Source: Phycisphaerales bacterium
Lineage (GTDB): Bacteria; Planctomycetota; Phycisphaerae; Phycisphaerales; UBA1924
Reading direction: 5' to 3'
Length of the DNA: 64,000 nt
NCBI GenBank assembly: GCA_007693785.1
Contig: RECY01000021.1
Span: 155,724-219,723 of the forward strand
Made by a program: the position numbers and the translations under genes. Every line of letters begins with the position of its first letter. Position 1 is the first letter of the stretch. Positions 38,226 through 46,472 of this stretch are shown one piece after another. The notes beneath the pieces are model-generated. The model was given only the letters and a program-made list of their open reading frames with translations. It made no database searches and was not told the origin of the DNA.

Positions 38226-38792
38226 TCAGCGGCGGCGACGGGCGGCGAGCCCGGCGAGGCCGAGGAACCCGAGCCCAGCGGCGGAGGGGATGGGGATGAT
38301 CGGCACGTTGCGGTTGCCGAAGTCGACCCGGTCGAGGGTCATCTGGCCGTTCGCCTGCCAGATGCGGACGTCGGCGATGTTGGTATCTCCGATGTAGCCG
38401 AAGTACATCTCGCCGCCCTGCATCTCGGCGACGCTGAAGACCTTGCCCATGGTCGCGATGATCTGCTGATCGGCGTCGCGGAGCTGGATGACGACGGAGA
38501 CCTGATCGCCCTGAAGGGCGGCGGGCTTCCACGCCATGCCGAAGCGGTCGGTGCTCTCGCCGGTGAAGGCGAAGCTGGAGAAGTTCGCGTTGGCGACCCA
38601 GACGCTCTCCTGCGTCTGGACGTACCCGCCCGAGCCGACAAGGCTCGGGTGCAGGTCGGTGGTCACGAACTCCTCGGTCTGCACGGCGCCGCTGGTGCGG
38701 AGCGTGTTGTCGGAATCCACCCAGGTGCCCGCCGTCGCGCCCGTTGCCAGGCCGGCCGAAACAGCCATCACGGTCATCGTTGCCTTGTTCAT
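38226..38792 (-). CDS. PEP-CTERM-like exported protein, unknown function
   Basis: The 188-residue protein has a signal peptide (about 1-21, ending TAGTW) and a beta-rich middle with Phe/Val/Gly (VWVANANFSSFAFTG, VSVVIQLRDADQQIIA). Its tail is Ile-Pro-Ile-Pro, SAAGLGFLGLAGLAARRRR. The tail corresponds to a PEP-CTERM sorting signal: a Pro-x-Pro motif, a hydrophobic segment and a basic end. It is similar in length and organisation to the protein at 39162. The function of the mature part is unknown. Confidence 0.82.
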   Translation of the reverse strand: MNKATMTVMAVSAGLATGATAGTWVDSDNTLRTSGAVQTEEFVTTDLHPSLVGSGGYVQTQESVWVANANFSSFAFTGESTDRFGMAWKPAALQGDQVSVVIQLRDADQQIIATMGKVFSVAEMQGGEMYFGYIGDTNIADVRIWQANGQMTLDRVDFGNRNVPIIPIPSAAGLGFLGLAGLAARRRR

Positions 38793-39161
38793 CGTGTCCT
38801 CATCTCTTCGTTATCTGACGATGCCGACGCCCTCGTCTTGCACATTTGCACTCAGCAATTCCCGCCCGTCGGCAAGCGGGGTGCGTCCACAATCCCCCTA
38901 TGGGTTTAAGTGTACCCCCTAACCCGGTGGTTTATTCCATAAATCTATCGTTTATATTGGTTTACGGGTACTTTCACTGTGTTTCACGTCCACAAACGGT
39001 GTTGGTTTGGGGTGGCTACACCGACTTTCGGACCTCTGGAGGCATGTGATGCCGGGGGGCGGGTGGAAAAGCGAAAAGACGTCGGGATGAACGACCGCCG
39101 CCCGGTCCATCTCAGGACCGGGCGGCGGGGTTGGAATCGAGTTGTTGCTGTCGCGGGGCGG
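38793..39161. other. AT-richer leader region between two PEP-CTERM-like genes
   Basis: About 370 bases between the two minus-strand genes. An AT-rich patch around 38930-38970 is a likely promoter zone for the downstream gene. The hairpin at 39095-39128 belongs to the upstream gene. No gene is seen. Confidence 0.5.
39095..39128 (-). terminator. Strong hairpin after a PEP-CTERM-like gene
   Basis: A perfect 14-bp stem CCGCCGCCCGGTCC/GGACCGGGCGGCGG with loop ATCTCA lies downstream of the gene at 39162 (minus strand). No good T-run follows, so it may protect the mRNA 3' end or stop a polymerase only partly. Confidence 0.7.
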
Positions 39162-39770
39162 TTAGCGGCGGCGACGGAGGGCTAGGCCCCCGAGCCCGAG
39201 CAGCCCGAGGCCGGCGGCCGAGGGAAGCGGGATGATGGGGACGTTGCGGTCGACGCTGCCGAAGGTGAAGTCGTCGAGGGTAAGGGTGCCCTGATCCTGC
39301 AGGATGCGGACGGTGCCGATGCGGGTGTTCTCCGAGGCGGCGAAGCCGATCAGGCCCTGGTTGCCACCGAGAGTGAAGTTCGAGGGCATGACCTGGGTGG
39401 TGGTGGTGCTGATAAGCACGCCTTCGACGTCGCGGATCTCGACGGTCATGCTGACCGGGTTGTTGCTGGTGAAGATGGGGGTGAAGGCGATGAGCTCGGG
39501 GCTGACGCCTTGGAAGGTGAACGTGGTGTCGTTCTGGCTAGAGACCCAGGTGCCGTTGAAGTCACCGTTTCGGGAGAAGCTGTTGCCGCCGGAGACGTAG
39601 CCGCCCTCCGCAGCGAGGCCGGGGACGAATCCCTGCCCGGAGAAGTGCTCGACGACGTAGCTGTCGGCGAGACCTTCGAACTGAGCGTGGTTGCCGATCC
39701 ACGTGCCGGCGGAAGCGGCGGTGGCGACGGCGCTCGCGGCGATCGCCGCGATCATATGCATGTTCTTCAC
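39162..39770 (-). CDS. PEP-CTERM-like exported protein, unknown function
   Basis: The ~202-residue protein begins with a signal peptide (KNMHMIAAIAASAVATAASAG), followed by a beta-rich body with Asn/Gly (GNHAQFEGLADSYVVEHFSG). The tail is Ile-Pro-Leu-Pro, SAAGLGLLGLGGLALRRRR, a clear PEP-CTERM-like sorting signal. I use GTG at 39770, since it gives a positively charged n-region and GAGGG lies upstream on the coding strand; ATG at 39761 is the alternative. It is a relative of the protein at 38226 by architecture, not obviously by sequence. Confidence 0.8.
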   Translation of the reverse strand: MKNMHMIAAIAASAVATAASAGTWIGNHAQFEGLADSYVVEHFSGQGFVPGLAAEGGYVSGGNSFSRNGDFNGTWVSSQNDTTFTFQGVSPELIAFTPIFTSNNPVSMTVEIRDVEGVLISTTTTQVMPSNFTLGGNQGLIGFAASENTRIGTVRILQDQGTLTLDDFTFGSVDRNVPIIPLPSAAGLGLLGLGGLALRRRR

Positions 39771-40093
39771 AATGCCCTCACTTTCCCTGGTTTTGGCGAT
39801 CGACCTCCCCTCCAAGAGCGGCCGACCGTCCCTCATATTTGCGGCGAAAGCCTACCCCGGATTTTTACGCAGTCCAGACGGAAACCAAGGAATATCAGCT
39901 ATTTACGAAGTGCAAACAGAGCTTCACCCTGATTGGCAAGGGAATTGCTCCATATTATCCCCAAAAACAGGCTTCTTGAGATCCGCCGGAGTGGGTGGTT
40001 CACCTCGGGGGCGGCGTGTAGATTGTCATTTGGTCATCTGGGATAAATAGATGATATTTGCTTGGCTTGACTCGGCGTCGGAAGCGGGCTTGT
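39771..40093. other. Intergenic region between serS end and a PEP-CTERM-like gene
   Basis: About 320 bases with lower GC than usual. I see no gene or repeat. The PEP-CTERM-like gene promoter (minus strand) should lie here. Confidence 0.45.
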
Positions 40094-41521
40094 TCAGCGG
40101 CTTGCAGGGATCCGGTCGATCCCGCCCATCCACGGGCGTAGGGGGTCCGGGATGCGGACCGAGCCGTCGGGCTGCTGGTGGATTTCCAGCAGCGGGATCA
40201 GCAGCCGCGGGCTGGCGGCGACGGTGTTGTTGAGCGAGTGGCAGAAGACGGTGCCGCCTTTACTGCCCGAGCCGCTTTCGCGGTAGCGCATATTGAGACG
40301 ACGGCACTGGAAGTCGTAGAGGCGGCTGGCCGAGTGGGTCTCGCCGTAGTCGCCGCGCGGGCGGCCGCTGGGATCCAGCTCGCCGCGACCCGGCATCCAG
40401 CACTCGATGTCCACCATGTCGGCGTTCTTGGGCCCGAGGTCGCCCGTGCAGCACTGGAGGAGGCGGTAGGGGAGCTCAAGGCTCTGGAGGAGCTCCTCGA
40501 CGTAGCCGAGCATCTTCTGGTGCCACGCGCGGCTTTCCGCCTCGTCGGCCTTGCAGATCACCACCTGCTCGACTTTGTCGAACTGGTGGATGCGGTAGAG
40601 CCCGGCTGTGTCGCGCCCGGCGGCCCCGGCCTCGCGCCGGAAGCAGGTCGAGACCGTCACGTACTTCAGCGGCAGGCTCGCCTCGTCCAGGATCTCGTCC
40701 TGATGGAGGCCCATGAGCCCGACCTCGCCGGTGCCGGTGAGGTACATGTCCTGCCCGGCCCCGCGGGCCTGTTCCGACACGAGGTACGCCTGGTCGCGTC
40801 CGGCGGGGAAGAAGCCGGTGCCGATCATCGCCTCTTCGCGGACGAGCACGGGGACGGACATGGGCTGGAACCCGTGCCGATCGGCCATGAAATTCATCGC
40901 GTACTGCAGGACGGCCTGGTGGAGTCGCATGCCGAGCCCGGTGAGGACGTAGCTGCGCGTGCCGGCGAGCTTGACGCCGCGTTCGAAGTCGACCAGCCCG
41001 AGGCTCTCGACGAGTTCCAGATGGGTCTTGGGCGCGAAGCCGCGGGCGTCCTGGAACGAGCCGCCGGCGGGGACGGCGTCCGGGGCGCTCGGGCTCCAGG
41101 TGCGGAGCTCGACGTTGCCCTCGCTCCCCGCGCCCTCGGGGACGTCCGCGTCCGGCGGGAGGGGGATCTGGAGGAGCAGGGCCTCGAGCTCGGGCGTGAG
41201 GGCGGCGACGACTTCTTCTTTGGCTTGGATCGCGGTCTTGAGGGCCGTGGGCTTGGCGCGGAGTTCGGTCAATTCGGCTTCGAGCTTCGCCCGTTCGTCG
41301 CCCTCGGCTTTCTTGAGCTGTCCGCTGAGCCTGCCCATCTGCGGGCCGAGTTCCTTTTCGAGCTTCTTCTGCTCGGCCCGGAGCGACTCCTGCTCGGTCA
41401 TCGCGGCGCGTCGCTGGGCGTCGAGCTCGAGGGCTCGGTCGATGTCGACGTCGATGCGCTTGAGGCGGGCGCCGGTGCGGAAGCGGTCGGGGTTCTCGCG
41501 GAGCTGTTTGAGGTCGATCAT
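40094..41521 (-). CDS. serS: Seryl-tRNA synthetase
   Basis: SerS charges tRNA-Ser with serine. The 475-residue protein has an N-terminal coiled-coil tRNA-binding arm (about residues 30-115, Glu/Lys/Leu-rich) and the class II catalytic domain. Motif 2 is visible (FRREAGAAGRDTAGLYRIHQ), and the motif 3 region ASPRLLIPLLE. Motif 3 is preceded by a SLNNT element where many bacteria have LNGS. There is an insertion or extension compared with the ~425-residue norm, including a segment rich in Gly/Ser before motif 3. The ATG at 41521 gives MIDLKQLRENPDRFR. It is divergent from the FHA-GspE gene. Confidence 0.95.
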   Translation of the reverse strand: MIDLKQLRENPDRFRTGARLKRIDVDIDRALELDAQRRAAMTEQESLRAEQKKLEKELGPQMGRLSGQLKKAEGDERAKLEAELTELRAKPTALKTAIQAKEEVVAALTPELEALLLQIPLPPDADVPEGAGSEGNVELRTWSPSAPDAVPAGGSFQDARGFAPKTHLELVESLGLVDFERGVKLAGTRSYVLTGLGMRLHQAVLQYAMNFMADRHGFQPMSVPVLVREEAMIGTGFFPAGRDQAYLVSEQARGAGQDMYLTGTGEVGLMGLHQDEILDEASLPLKYVTVSTCFRREAGAAGRDTAGLYRIHQFDKVEQVVICKADEAESRAWHQKMLGYVEELLQSLELPYRLLQCCTGDLGPKNADMVDIECWMPGRGELDPSGRPRGDYGETHSASRLYDFQCRRLNMRYRESGSGSKGGTVFCHSLNNTVAASPRLLIPLLEIHQQPDGSVRIPDPLRPWMGGIDRIPASR

Positions 41522-41614
41522 GGGGCCGGATGGTAGCGGGCGGGTGGTGAAAAGACGCGGTAGGATCGGCGGTGTGGATGCCCGGGGCGCGCCCCGGAAA
41601 GGGGCTTGCTGAGG

Positions 41615-43258
41615 ATGCGACGACGTTACCGCCTGCGGGCCAAGGCCGGGCTCGCCAAGCCTGTGGAGATCGACGCGGAGCCGATCGTGATCGGGCGTCA
41701 CCCGGACTGCACGATCCGGATCAAGGACGAGCGGGCGAGCCGTCGGCACTGCGTGATCGAGACCGACGCGGCAGGGCGCGTGGTCGTGCGCGACCTGGAT
41801 TCGCGCAACGGGACGATGGTCAACGGCGTGGTGGTCGGGCTGGCGGTGCTGGAGCCGGGGGACGTGATCGGGATCGGGCGAACCGAGTTCGCGGTCGAGA
41901 CGGACGCGCGCCAGGAGCTGACGCTGGACAGCGCGAGCGGGGAGCTTGCCCGTCGCGGCGGCGGGGCGAACGGGGCGATGCGGGCGCTCTGGGCCGACGA
42001 GCTGCAGGCGGTGCTCGACCACCTCACGCCGGCGCGGGCGACGGAGCCCACGGTCGAGGTCATCGACGCCAACGGCAAGCGACTCGATAACCTCGACAAA
42101 CGCGGCGACGGCGGCGTCGCGTTCCAGCTCATCATGCAGATCGCCGAGAAGGCGAAGGCGACCGACGTCCACATGGAGCCGACGACCGAGACGTGGCGCG
42201 TGCGGATGCGGGTCGATGGGCAGATGGTCTGGATCGGGGAGCTGCCGAAGAAGGTGGGGGAGCTGGTTGAGGGGCTCGTGCGCACGGCCGCGGCGATGCA
42301 GCAGGCGGCGCGGGACGCCGTGATGGACGGGCACTGCGCGATCCGGTACGAGTCGCGCCGGATCGACATGCGGGTGAGCCTGGCGCCGAGCGTGCACGGG
42401 CGGAAGCTGGTGATCCGTGTGCTGGACGGTGCGCACGCGCCGCGTTCGATCGAGGAGCTGGGGCTGCCGCGGATGATGATCGACCCGATCCGTGCGGTGT
42501 GCAAGAAAGACGCGGGGCTGCTCTTGGTGTGCGGGCCGACGGGCTCGGGCAAGACGACGACGCTGCACAACGCGCTGCGCGAGGTGGACCGGGACGCGCG
42601 GAACGTGATCACGATCGAGGACCCGGTCGAGTACCACCTCGAGGGCGTGACGCAGATCCCGATCGACGAGCACAAGGGCAACGACTTCAAGGCGCTCCTG
42701 CGATCGGTCCTGCGTCAGGACCCGGACGTGATCATGGTCGGCGAGATCCGCGACGAGGAGACGGCCCGCACGGCGATGCAGGCCTCGATGACCGGGCACG
42801 TCGTCTTCACGACCGTCCACGCGAAGGACACGATCGGGGCGATCTTCCGGTTGCTGGACCTGGGCGTGGAGCCGTACCTGGTCGCGAACAGCATGGACCT
42901 GGTGCTGGCGCAGCGATTGGTGCGTGTGCTGTGCGACCGGTGCAAGCGGGCGGTGCCGGTGCCGCCGGGGGAGGCGAGCCGGATCGGCAAGTTCCTGGAG
43001 GGCAAGACGCAGAGCTACGTGCCGGTGGGGTGCGACGCGTGCCTGGGCACGGGCTACCGCGGGCGGCGTGCGGTCTTCGAACTGCTGCGTGTGGAAGAAG
43101 AGATCCGCGACCTGATCCTGAACAGCCCGAGCATCGGCGGCATCCGCAAAGCGGCCGAGCGCGGGCTGTTCACAACGCTGCAGCAGAGCGGGTGGCGGCT
43201 GGCGAGCGAGGGGGCGACGAGCTTGGAAGAGGTGGAGCGGGTGACGGGAGGTGGGTAA
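41615..43258 (+). CDS. FHA domain fused to GspE/PilB-type secretion ATPase
   Basis: The 547-residue protein joins an N-terminal FHA phosphothreonine-binding domain (about 14-92, VIGRHPDCTIRI and ASRRHCVIE, SRNGTMVNG) to a type II secretion/type IV pilus assembly ATPase. ATPase motifs are Walker A GPTGSGKTTT near residue 307, an Asp-box ITIEDPVEY, Walker B DVIMVGEIRD (about 370) and His box GHVVFTTVHAKD. A tetracysteine zinc site is formed by CDRC and CDACLGTGY (about 439-475). FHA in front of GspE suggests control by Ser/Thr phosphorylation. I chose the ATG at 41615 because GGGG upstream is better spaced than for TTG at 41606. It is not next to the secretin. Confidence 0.92.
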   Translation: MRRRYRLRAKAGLAKPVEIDAEPIVIGRHPDCTIRIKDERASRRHCVIETDAAGRVVVRDLDSRNGTMVNGVVVGLAVLEPGDVIGIGRTEFAVETDARQELTLDSASGELARRGGGANGAMRALWADELQAVLDHLTPARATEPTVEVIDANGKRLDNLDKRGDGGVAFQLIMQIAEKAKATDVHMEPTTETWRVRMRVDGQMVWIGELPKKVGELVEGLVRTAAAMQQAARDAVMDGHCAIRYESRRIDMRVSLAPSVHGRKLVIRVLDGAHAPRSIEELGLPRMMIDPIRAVCKKDAGLLLVCGPTGSGKTTTLHNALREVDRDARNVITIEDPVEYHLEGVTQIPIDEHKGNDFKALLRSVLRQDPDVIMVGEIRDEETARTAMQASMTGHVVFTTVHAKDTIGAIFRLLDLGVEPYLVANSMDLVLAQRLVRVLCDRCKRAVPVPPGEASRIGKFLEGKTQSYVPVGCDACLGTGYRGRRAVFELLRVEEEIRDLILNSPSIGGIRKAAERGLFTTLQQSGWRLASEGATSLEEVERVTGGG

Positions 43259-43389
43259 ATCCCGTTCTTTACTCGATTTGCGTATAGGCCATTTGCTCAT
43301 TAAAAAAATTAAACGTGCAATGATTTGTATTTTGATCAACCGGTGGCATCTATTTCCGAGCGATTACGCTAACGGAAGGGTGGGTTGTG

Positions 43390-44043
43390 ATGCGGTGCCA
43401 TCGGTATTTTCAGGCTCAATGCGGGTTTGTTGCAGGCTCGATTGGCTTGGCTGCGGCGTCTTCATTCGCTTCGATTGTTGAAATAGGCGGGGATGTCGTG
43501 CTCCGCGAGCCTCCGCCATCAATTCTTTTAGATCAGTGGGAAAGCGATACAGAAATCCGCGGTTGGTTTGAGCGGGAGGTTGTACTCCCGCAGGATATCA
43601 CTCTTGGGCATGTGAATCCTGGTTTTGTCAACGATCAATCACAGCTTGTGAATGGCATTGTTCATGCCGGAACTCGTGTAAGGAGCTATATGGTCCGCAC
43701 CGATCCCGTTGGTGATGGGCCTGTAATTTTATCCGGATACGTCATTTTTGATGTGCCGATTCTTGGTGTATATATCGGCAGTCAGCTCGGTCCAACAGAT
43801 CCGATTCTTGGACGTCCCGGTGTCATATATAATGGGAACTCATTTCGGGGGCTCGAGCTCGATGCAAATAATCCAGAGCAAGACGCTTTCGAGATCTCTG
43901 CCGATCGACTGAGGATCGATTTTGTTCATCAGGTGGGTCGCTGGACTGATGACATTCGGATTGTTACTGCGATTCCAGGGCCTGGTCCGATCTGTATGAT
44001 GGCGATTGGTGCAGGATTTCTGTGCTCTCGACGTAAGCGATAA
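43390..44043 (+). CDS. PEP-CTERM-like exported protein in an AT-richer island
   Basis: The 217-residue protein starts with a signal peptide (GSIGLAAASSFASI), then a beta-rich body (PQDITLGHVNPGFVNDQSQ, VIFDVPILGVYIGSQLG). It ends with Ile-Pro-Gly-Pro, a hydrophobic segment and SRRKR, a PEP-CTERM-like tail that is weaker than the others. Codon use here is visibly less GC-rich than in neighbours, as is the flanking DNA, so recent acquisition or fast evolution is possible. GTG at 43387 is an alternative start, but GGAAGGG near 43374 favours the ATG. Confidence 0.75.
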   Translation: MRCHRYFQAQCGFVAGSIGLAAASSFASIVEIGGDVVLREPPPSILLDQWESDTEIRGWFEREVVLPQDITLGHVNPGFVNDQSQLVNGIVHAGTRVRSYMVRTDPVGDGPVILSGYVIFDVPILGVYIGSQLGPTDPILGRPGVIYNGNSFRGLELDANNPEQDAFEISADRLRIDFVHQVGRWTDDIRIVTAIPGPGPICMMAIGAGFLCSRRKR

Positions 44044-44082
44044 TCAATACTGTATCTGTAATTATTATTTTTTAGATTATAA

Positions 44083-44649
44083 CTAATATTTTGACCAGAT
44101 TTGATGTCTTGTCCCGTCGGGTGCTTCAAGAACGAGGCCGTGCTCGGGGTCGAGGGTAACGCCTGGCTGCGCGAGCAGGGGGATGGCGCGGGCGATGAGT
44201 TGATCGGCCTCTTCCGGGGTCAACGCGTATTCGTCGATGAACCACGCGAGTTGGGTGTACATGATTCGGGTGGTGCCGTATCTGTAGTTTCCCTTCGGCA
44301 AGAATGGGCCGGCGCTGAAGCAGGGTTCCCAGTGGGGCTCAACGTCTGTTGGGCGGGGCAGCGGGCTCGCCCGGTCGCGGCTTGGGACTCGGATGGGGAC
44401 GAGCCCTGCGTAGAGGTGGGTCCACGACCGGGTTGCGCCGGAGTGGATATCGACCTCATCGGTGACCGAGTGCGTGAACCACGTCACCGCGGCGAGCAGA
44501 ATCGCGAGCAACACCAGCACGATCGCCTTGATCGGGATTCGCGGGGCGGAGGCGAAGCCTCGATTGCTGTGCGCAGATGCGTGTGGATCGTGTGCGTTGC
44601 TAATTGTGTATTCCTGTGGTGGGCAAGTCAGAGCCTCCCGTCTCTCCAC
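44083..44649 (-). CDS. Small membrane-anchored protein, unknown function
   Basis: The ~188-residue protein has one membrane segment (about residues 41-60, IKAIVLVLLAILLAAVTW) after a polar N-terminus, and a soluble C-terminal part with PHWEPCFSAGPFLPKGNYRY and an acidic stretch. No domain is recognised. The start is uncertain: GTG at 44649 follows GGGAGGAG on the coding strand, and GTG at 44670 is also possible. The gene overlaps the end of the nitrilase gene by about 22 bases, which suggests coupling. Confidence 0.6.
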   Translation of the reverse strand: MERREALTCPPQEYTISNAHDPHASAHSNRGFASAPRIPIKAIVLVLLAILLAAVTWFTHSVTDEVDIHSGATRSWTHLYAGLVPIRVPSRDRASPLPRPTDVEPHWEPCFSAGPFLPKGNYRYGTTRIMYTQLAWFIDEYALTPEEADQLIARAIPLLAQPGVTLDPEHGLVLEAPDGTRHQIWSKY

Positions 44650-45473
44650 GCCGGAAACTCCTCCCGCCACGTCCGCACGGCCTCGGCCTCGATCGGCACG
44701 CTCAGAACCCGTTCCCGCTCGTCGCCCTCAGCCAGGATCTCGCCTTTGGGGTCGATCGCCAGTGAGCCGCCGGCGTAGGGGAGGTGGGGGTCGCTCCCGA
44801 CGCGGTTGACGGCCAGGACGAACGCCTGGTTCTCGATCGCGCGGGCGATCGCCAGCGCCCGCCAGTGGTGCTGGCGCGGGGCGGGCCAGTTGGCGCCGAT
44901 CACGAACAGCTCGGCCCCCATCGCGAGCCCGCGCCGGAAGAGCTCCGGGAAGCGGAGGTCGTAGCAGACGGCCGGGCAGATCGTTAGCCCCTGCCAGGGG
45001 TAGGTGACGACCTCGCGCCCGCCGACGAAGGCCTCGGGCTCGCGCCCGTAGGTGAAGGGGTGGATCTTGGCGTAGCTGGTGAGGAGACGGGGCTCGGCGT
45101 CGGGGCTATCTCCGGGCGCGGTGCCGGGCGCAGCAATCGTCGCGTGGTTCTCGGCGTGGGTGCAGTCGCAATCGCGGACGGTGCGGGAGCCGTGGATGGT
45201 GCAGGCGAGGTCGTCGGCGAGTCGCAGGAGGAAATCGAGCGTCTCGCGGTCCTTGTCGCGGGTGTGCTCGGTGTTGAGGCTGAAGCCGGAGTCGAAGAGC
45301 TCGGGGAGGACGACGAGGTCGCCGGGGTGGACGTCGGCGCGGTCGAGGGCCTGCTCGACCTTGCGGAAATTGGCGTGGCGGTCTTCCCAAACAAGATCGA
45401 GCTGGCAGAGGTGGGCGTGCGGCGTTCGGTTGCGGGCCTGGCCGGTTTGGGGTGGGGTGGTGTCGTTGGGCAT
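44628..45473 (-). CDS. Carbon-nitrogen hydrolase (nitrilase superfamily, omega-amidase-like)
   Basis: The 281-residue enzyme belongs to the nitrilase/cyanide hydratase fold. The Glu-Lys-Cys triad is seen in LVVLPELFDSGF (Glu), YAKIHPFTYG (Lys) and CPAVCYDLRFPELFR (Cys). The overall pattern resembles omega-amidase YafV, which hydrolyses alpha-ketoglutaramate-type amides, but the substrate is inferred. The ATG at 45473 gives MPNDTTPPQTGQARNR. It overlaps the downstream small membrane protein gene and is divergent from maf. Confidence 0.9.
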   Translation of the reverse strand: MPNDTTPPQTGQARNRTPHAHLCQLDLVWEDRHANFRKVEQALDRADVHPGDLVVLPELFDSGFSLNTEHTRDKDRETLDFLLRLADDLACTIHGSRTVRDCDCTHAENHATIAAPGTAPGDSPDAEPRLLTSYAKIHPFTYGREPEAFVGGREVVTYPWQGLTICPAVCYDLRFPELFRRGLAMGAELFVIGANWPAPRQHHWRALAIARAIENQAFVLAVNRVGSDPHLPYAGGSLAIDPKGEILAEGDERERVLSVPIEAEAVRTWREEFPAWRDGRL

Positions 45474-45560
45474 TGAGGAACGGTAGCCGCGGGTGAGCGC
45501 AGGTTTCGCGCCCGGGGCGGTGGTTGACGGGGGAGGCGGGGCCGAGCGTCCTGTAGACTG

Positions 45561-46250
45561 ATGATCACGATGCTGCCCGGATCCATCCAGCCCGAATCTC
45601 CCGAGACGCCCGAAGGTGTGGCGACCAGCGGCCTTGCGCCCGGGCGTCGGCGCCGGTTGCTGCTGGCGAGCCAGAGCCCGCGTCGCCGGTCGCTTCTGGC
45701 CGAGGCGGGCGTGGCGCACGAGGCGACGCACCCGGGGGTAGACGACGGCGTGCTGGCGTCGGGGGTGGTCTCGCCCTCGTCGTGGGTGGCGGCCTTGGCG
45801 TACCTGAAGGCGAGCGCCGGGGTGGCGGGGCTGGGCGATGCGGGCGAGGCGACGGTCGTGCTCGGGGCGGACACGGTCTGCGTGGTGGAGGGGCGTCTGG
45901 TGGGGCAGCCGCGGGACGCGGCGGCGGCCGAGGCGACGCTGCGTTCGCTCATCGCGGCCAGCGCCGGCGGCGGCTGGCACGAGGTGCTTACGGGCGTGGC
46001 GCTGGTGTGTGCCGAGACGGGGCGTCGGGAGCTGTTCGTCGACCGGGCCGAGGTGCGATTCGGAGATCCGGGCGAGGACGAACTGCGGGCGTACGTCGCG
46101 AGCGGCGAGTGGGCGGGCAAGGCCGGGGCGTACAACCTGGGCGAGCGGCTGGAGGCGGGGTGGCCGATCGAGTACGAGGGGGACCCGACGACGATCATGG
46201 GGCTGCCGATGGGGCGGTTGCGGGCGAAGCTGGCGGCGTTCGGGGTGTGA
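45561..46250 (+). CDS. maf: Maf-family nucleotide pyrophosphatase
   Basis: Maf proteins hydrolyse non-canonical nucleoside triphosphates (dTTP/UTP or m7GTP type) to monophosphates. The 229-residue protein has the Maf signatures LLLASQSPRRRSLL, VLGADTVCVV, LTGVAL and YAS-type region followed by EWAGKAGAYNL. An N-terminal extension of about 30 residues precedes the Maf core. ATG at 45561 or 45570 are possible starts. It is followed by repeat B4 and then the membrane protein gene. Confidence 0.92.
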   Translation: MITMLPGSIQPESPETPEGVATSGLAPGRRRRLLLASQSPRRRSLLAEAGVAHEATHPGVDDGVLASGVVSPSSWVAALAYLKASAGVAGLGDAGEATVVLGADTVCVVEGRLVGQPRDAAAAEATLRSLIAASAGGGWHEVLTGVALVCAETGRRELFVDRAEVRFGDPGEDELRAYVASGEWAGKAGAYNLGERLEAGWPIEYEGDPTTIMGLPMGRLRAKLAAFGV

Positions 46251-46279
46251 GGCGTCGTGGTTTGCGGCTTGGCAGGTCC

Positions 46280-46424
46280 GGTGCCATGGAAACGCGCAGG
46301 CCGTCCGCGGCCGGAGCTTTTCCATGACGAACACGGACGGGCCCCACCCGCGCGTGTCCTGCGAATCTGAGCGCAACATCCCGGAAAAGCTCCGCCGCAG
46401 CGGCTCCGCGTTTCCGGGGCACCG
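46280..46424 (+). repeat. Family B two-hairpin element, copy B4
   Basis: Hairpin 1 has outer arms CATGGAAA/TTTCCATG with tip stem GGCCG/CGGCC. After a spacer, hairpin 2 has GGAAAAGCTCCGCC facing GGCTCCGCGTTTCC and ends GGGGCACC. It lies between maf and the following membrane protein gene on the plus strand. Confidence 0.88.
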
Positions 46425-46472
46425 CCTGCGTGTGTGGGCGCTGCACCGCTCGGCACGCTAGCCTGATGCGTG

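Noticed and set aside
41522..41614. T-box or other riboswitch before serS
   Set aside because: The gap to the divergent gene is only 93 bases and shows no T-box-like antiterminator; nothing supports it.
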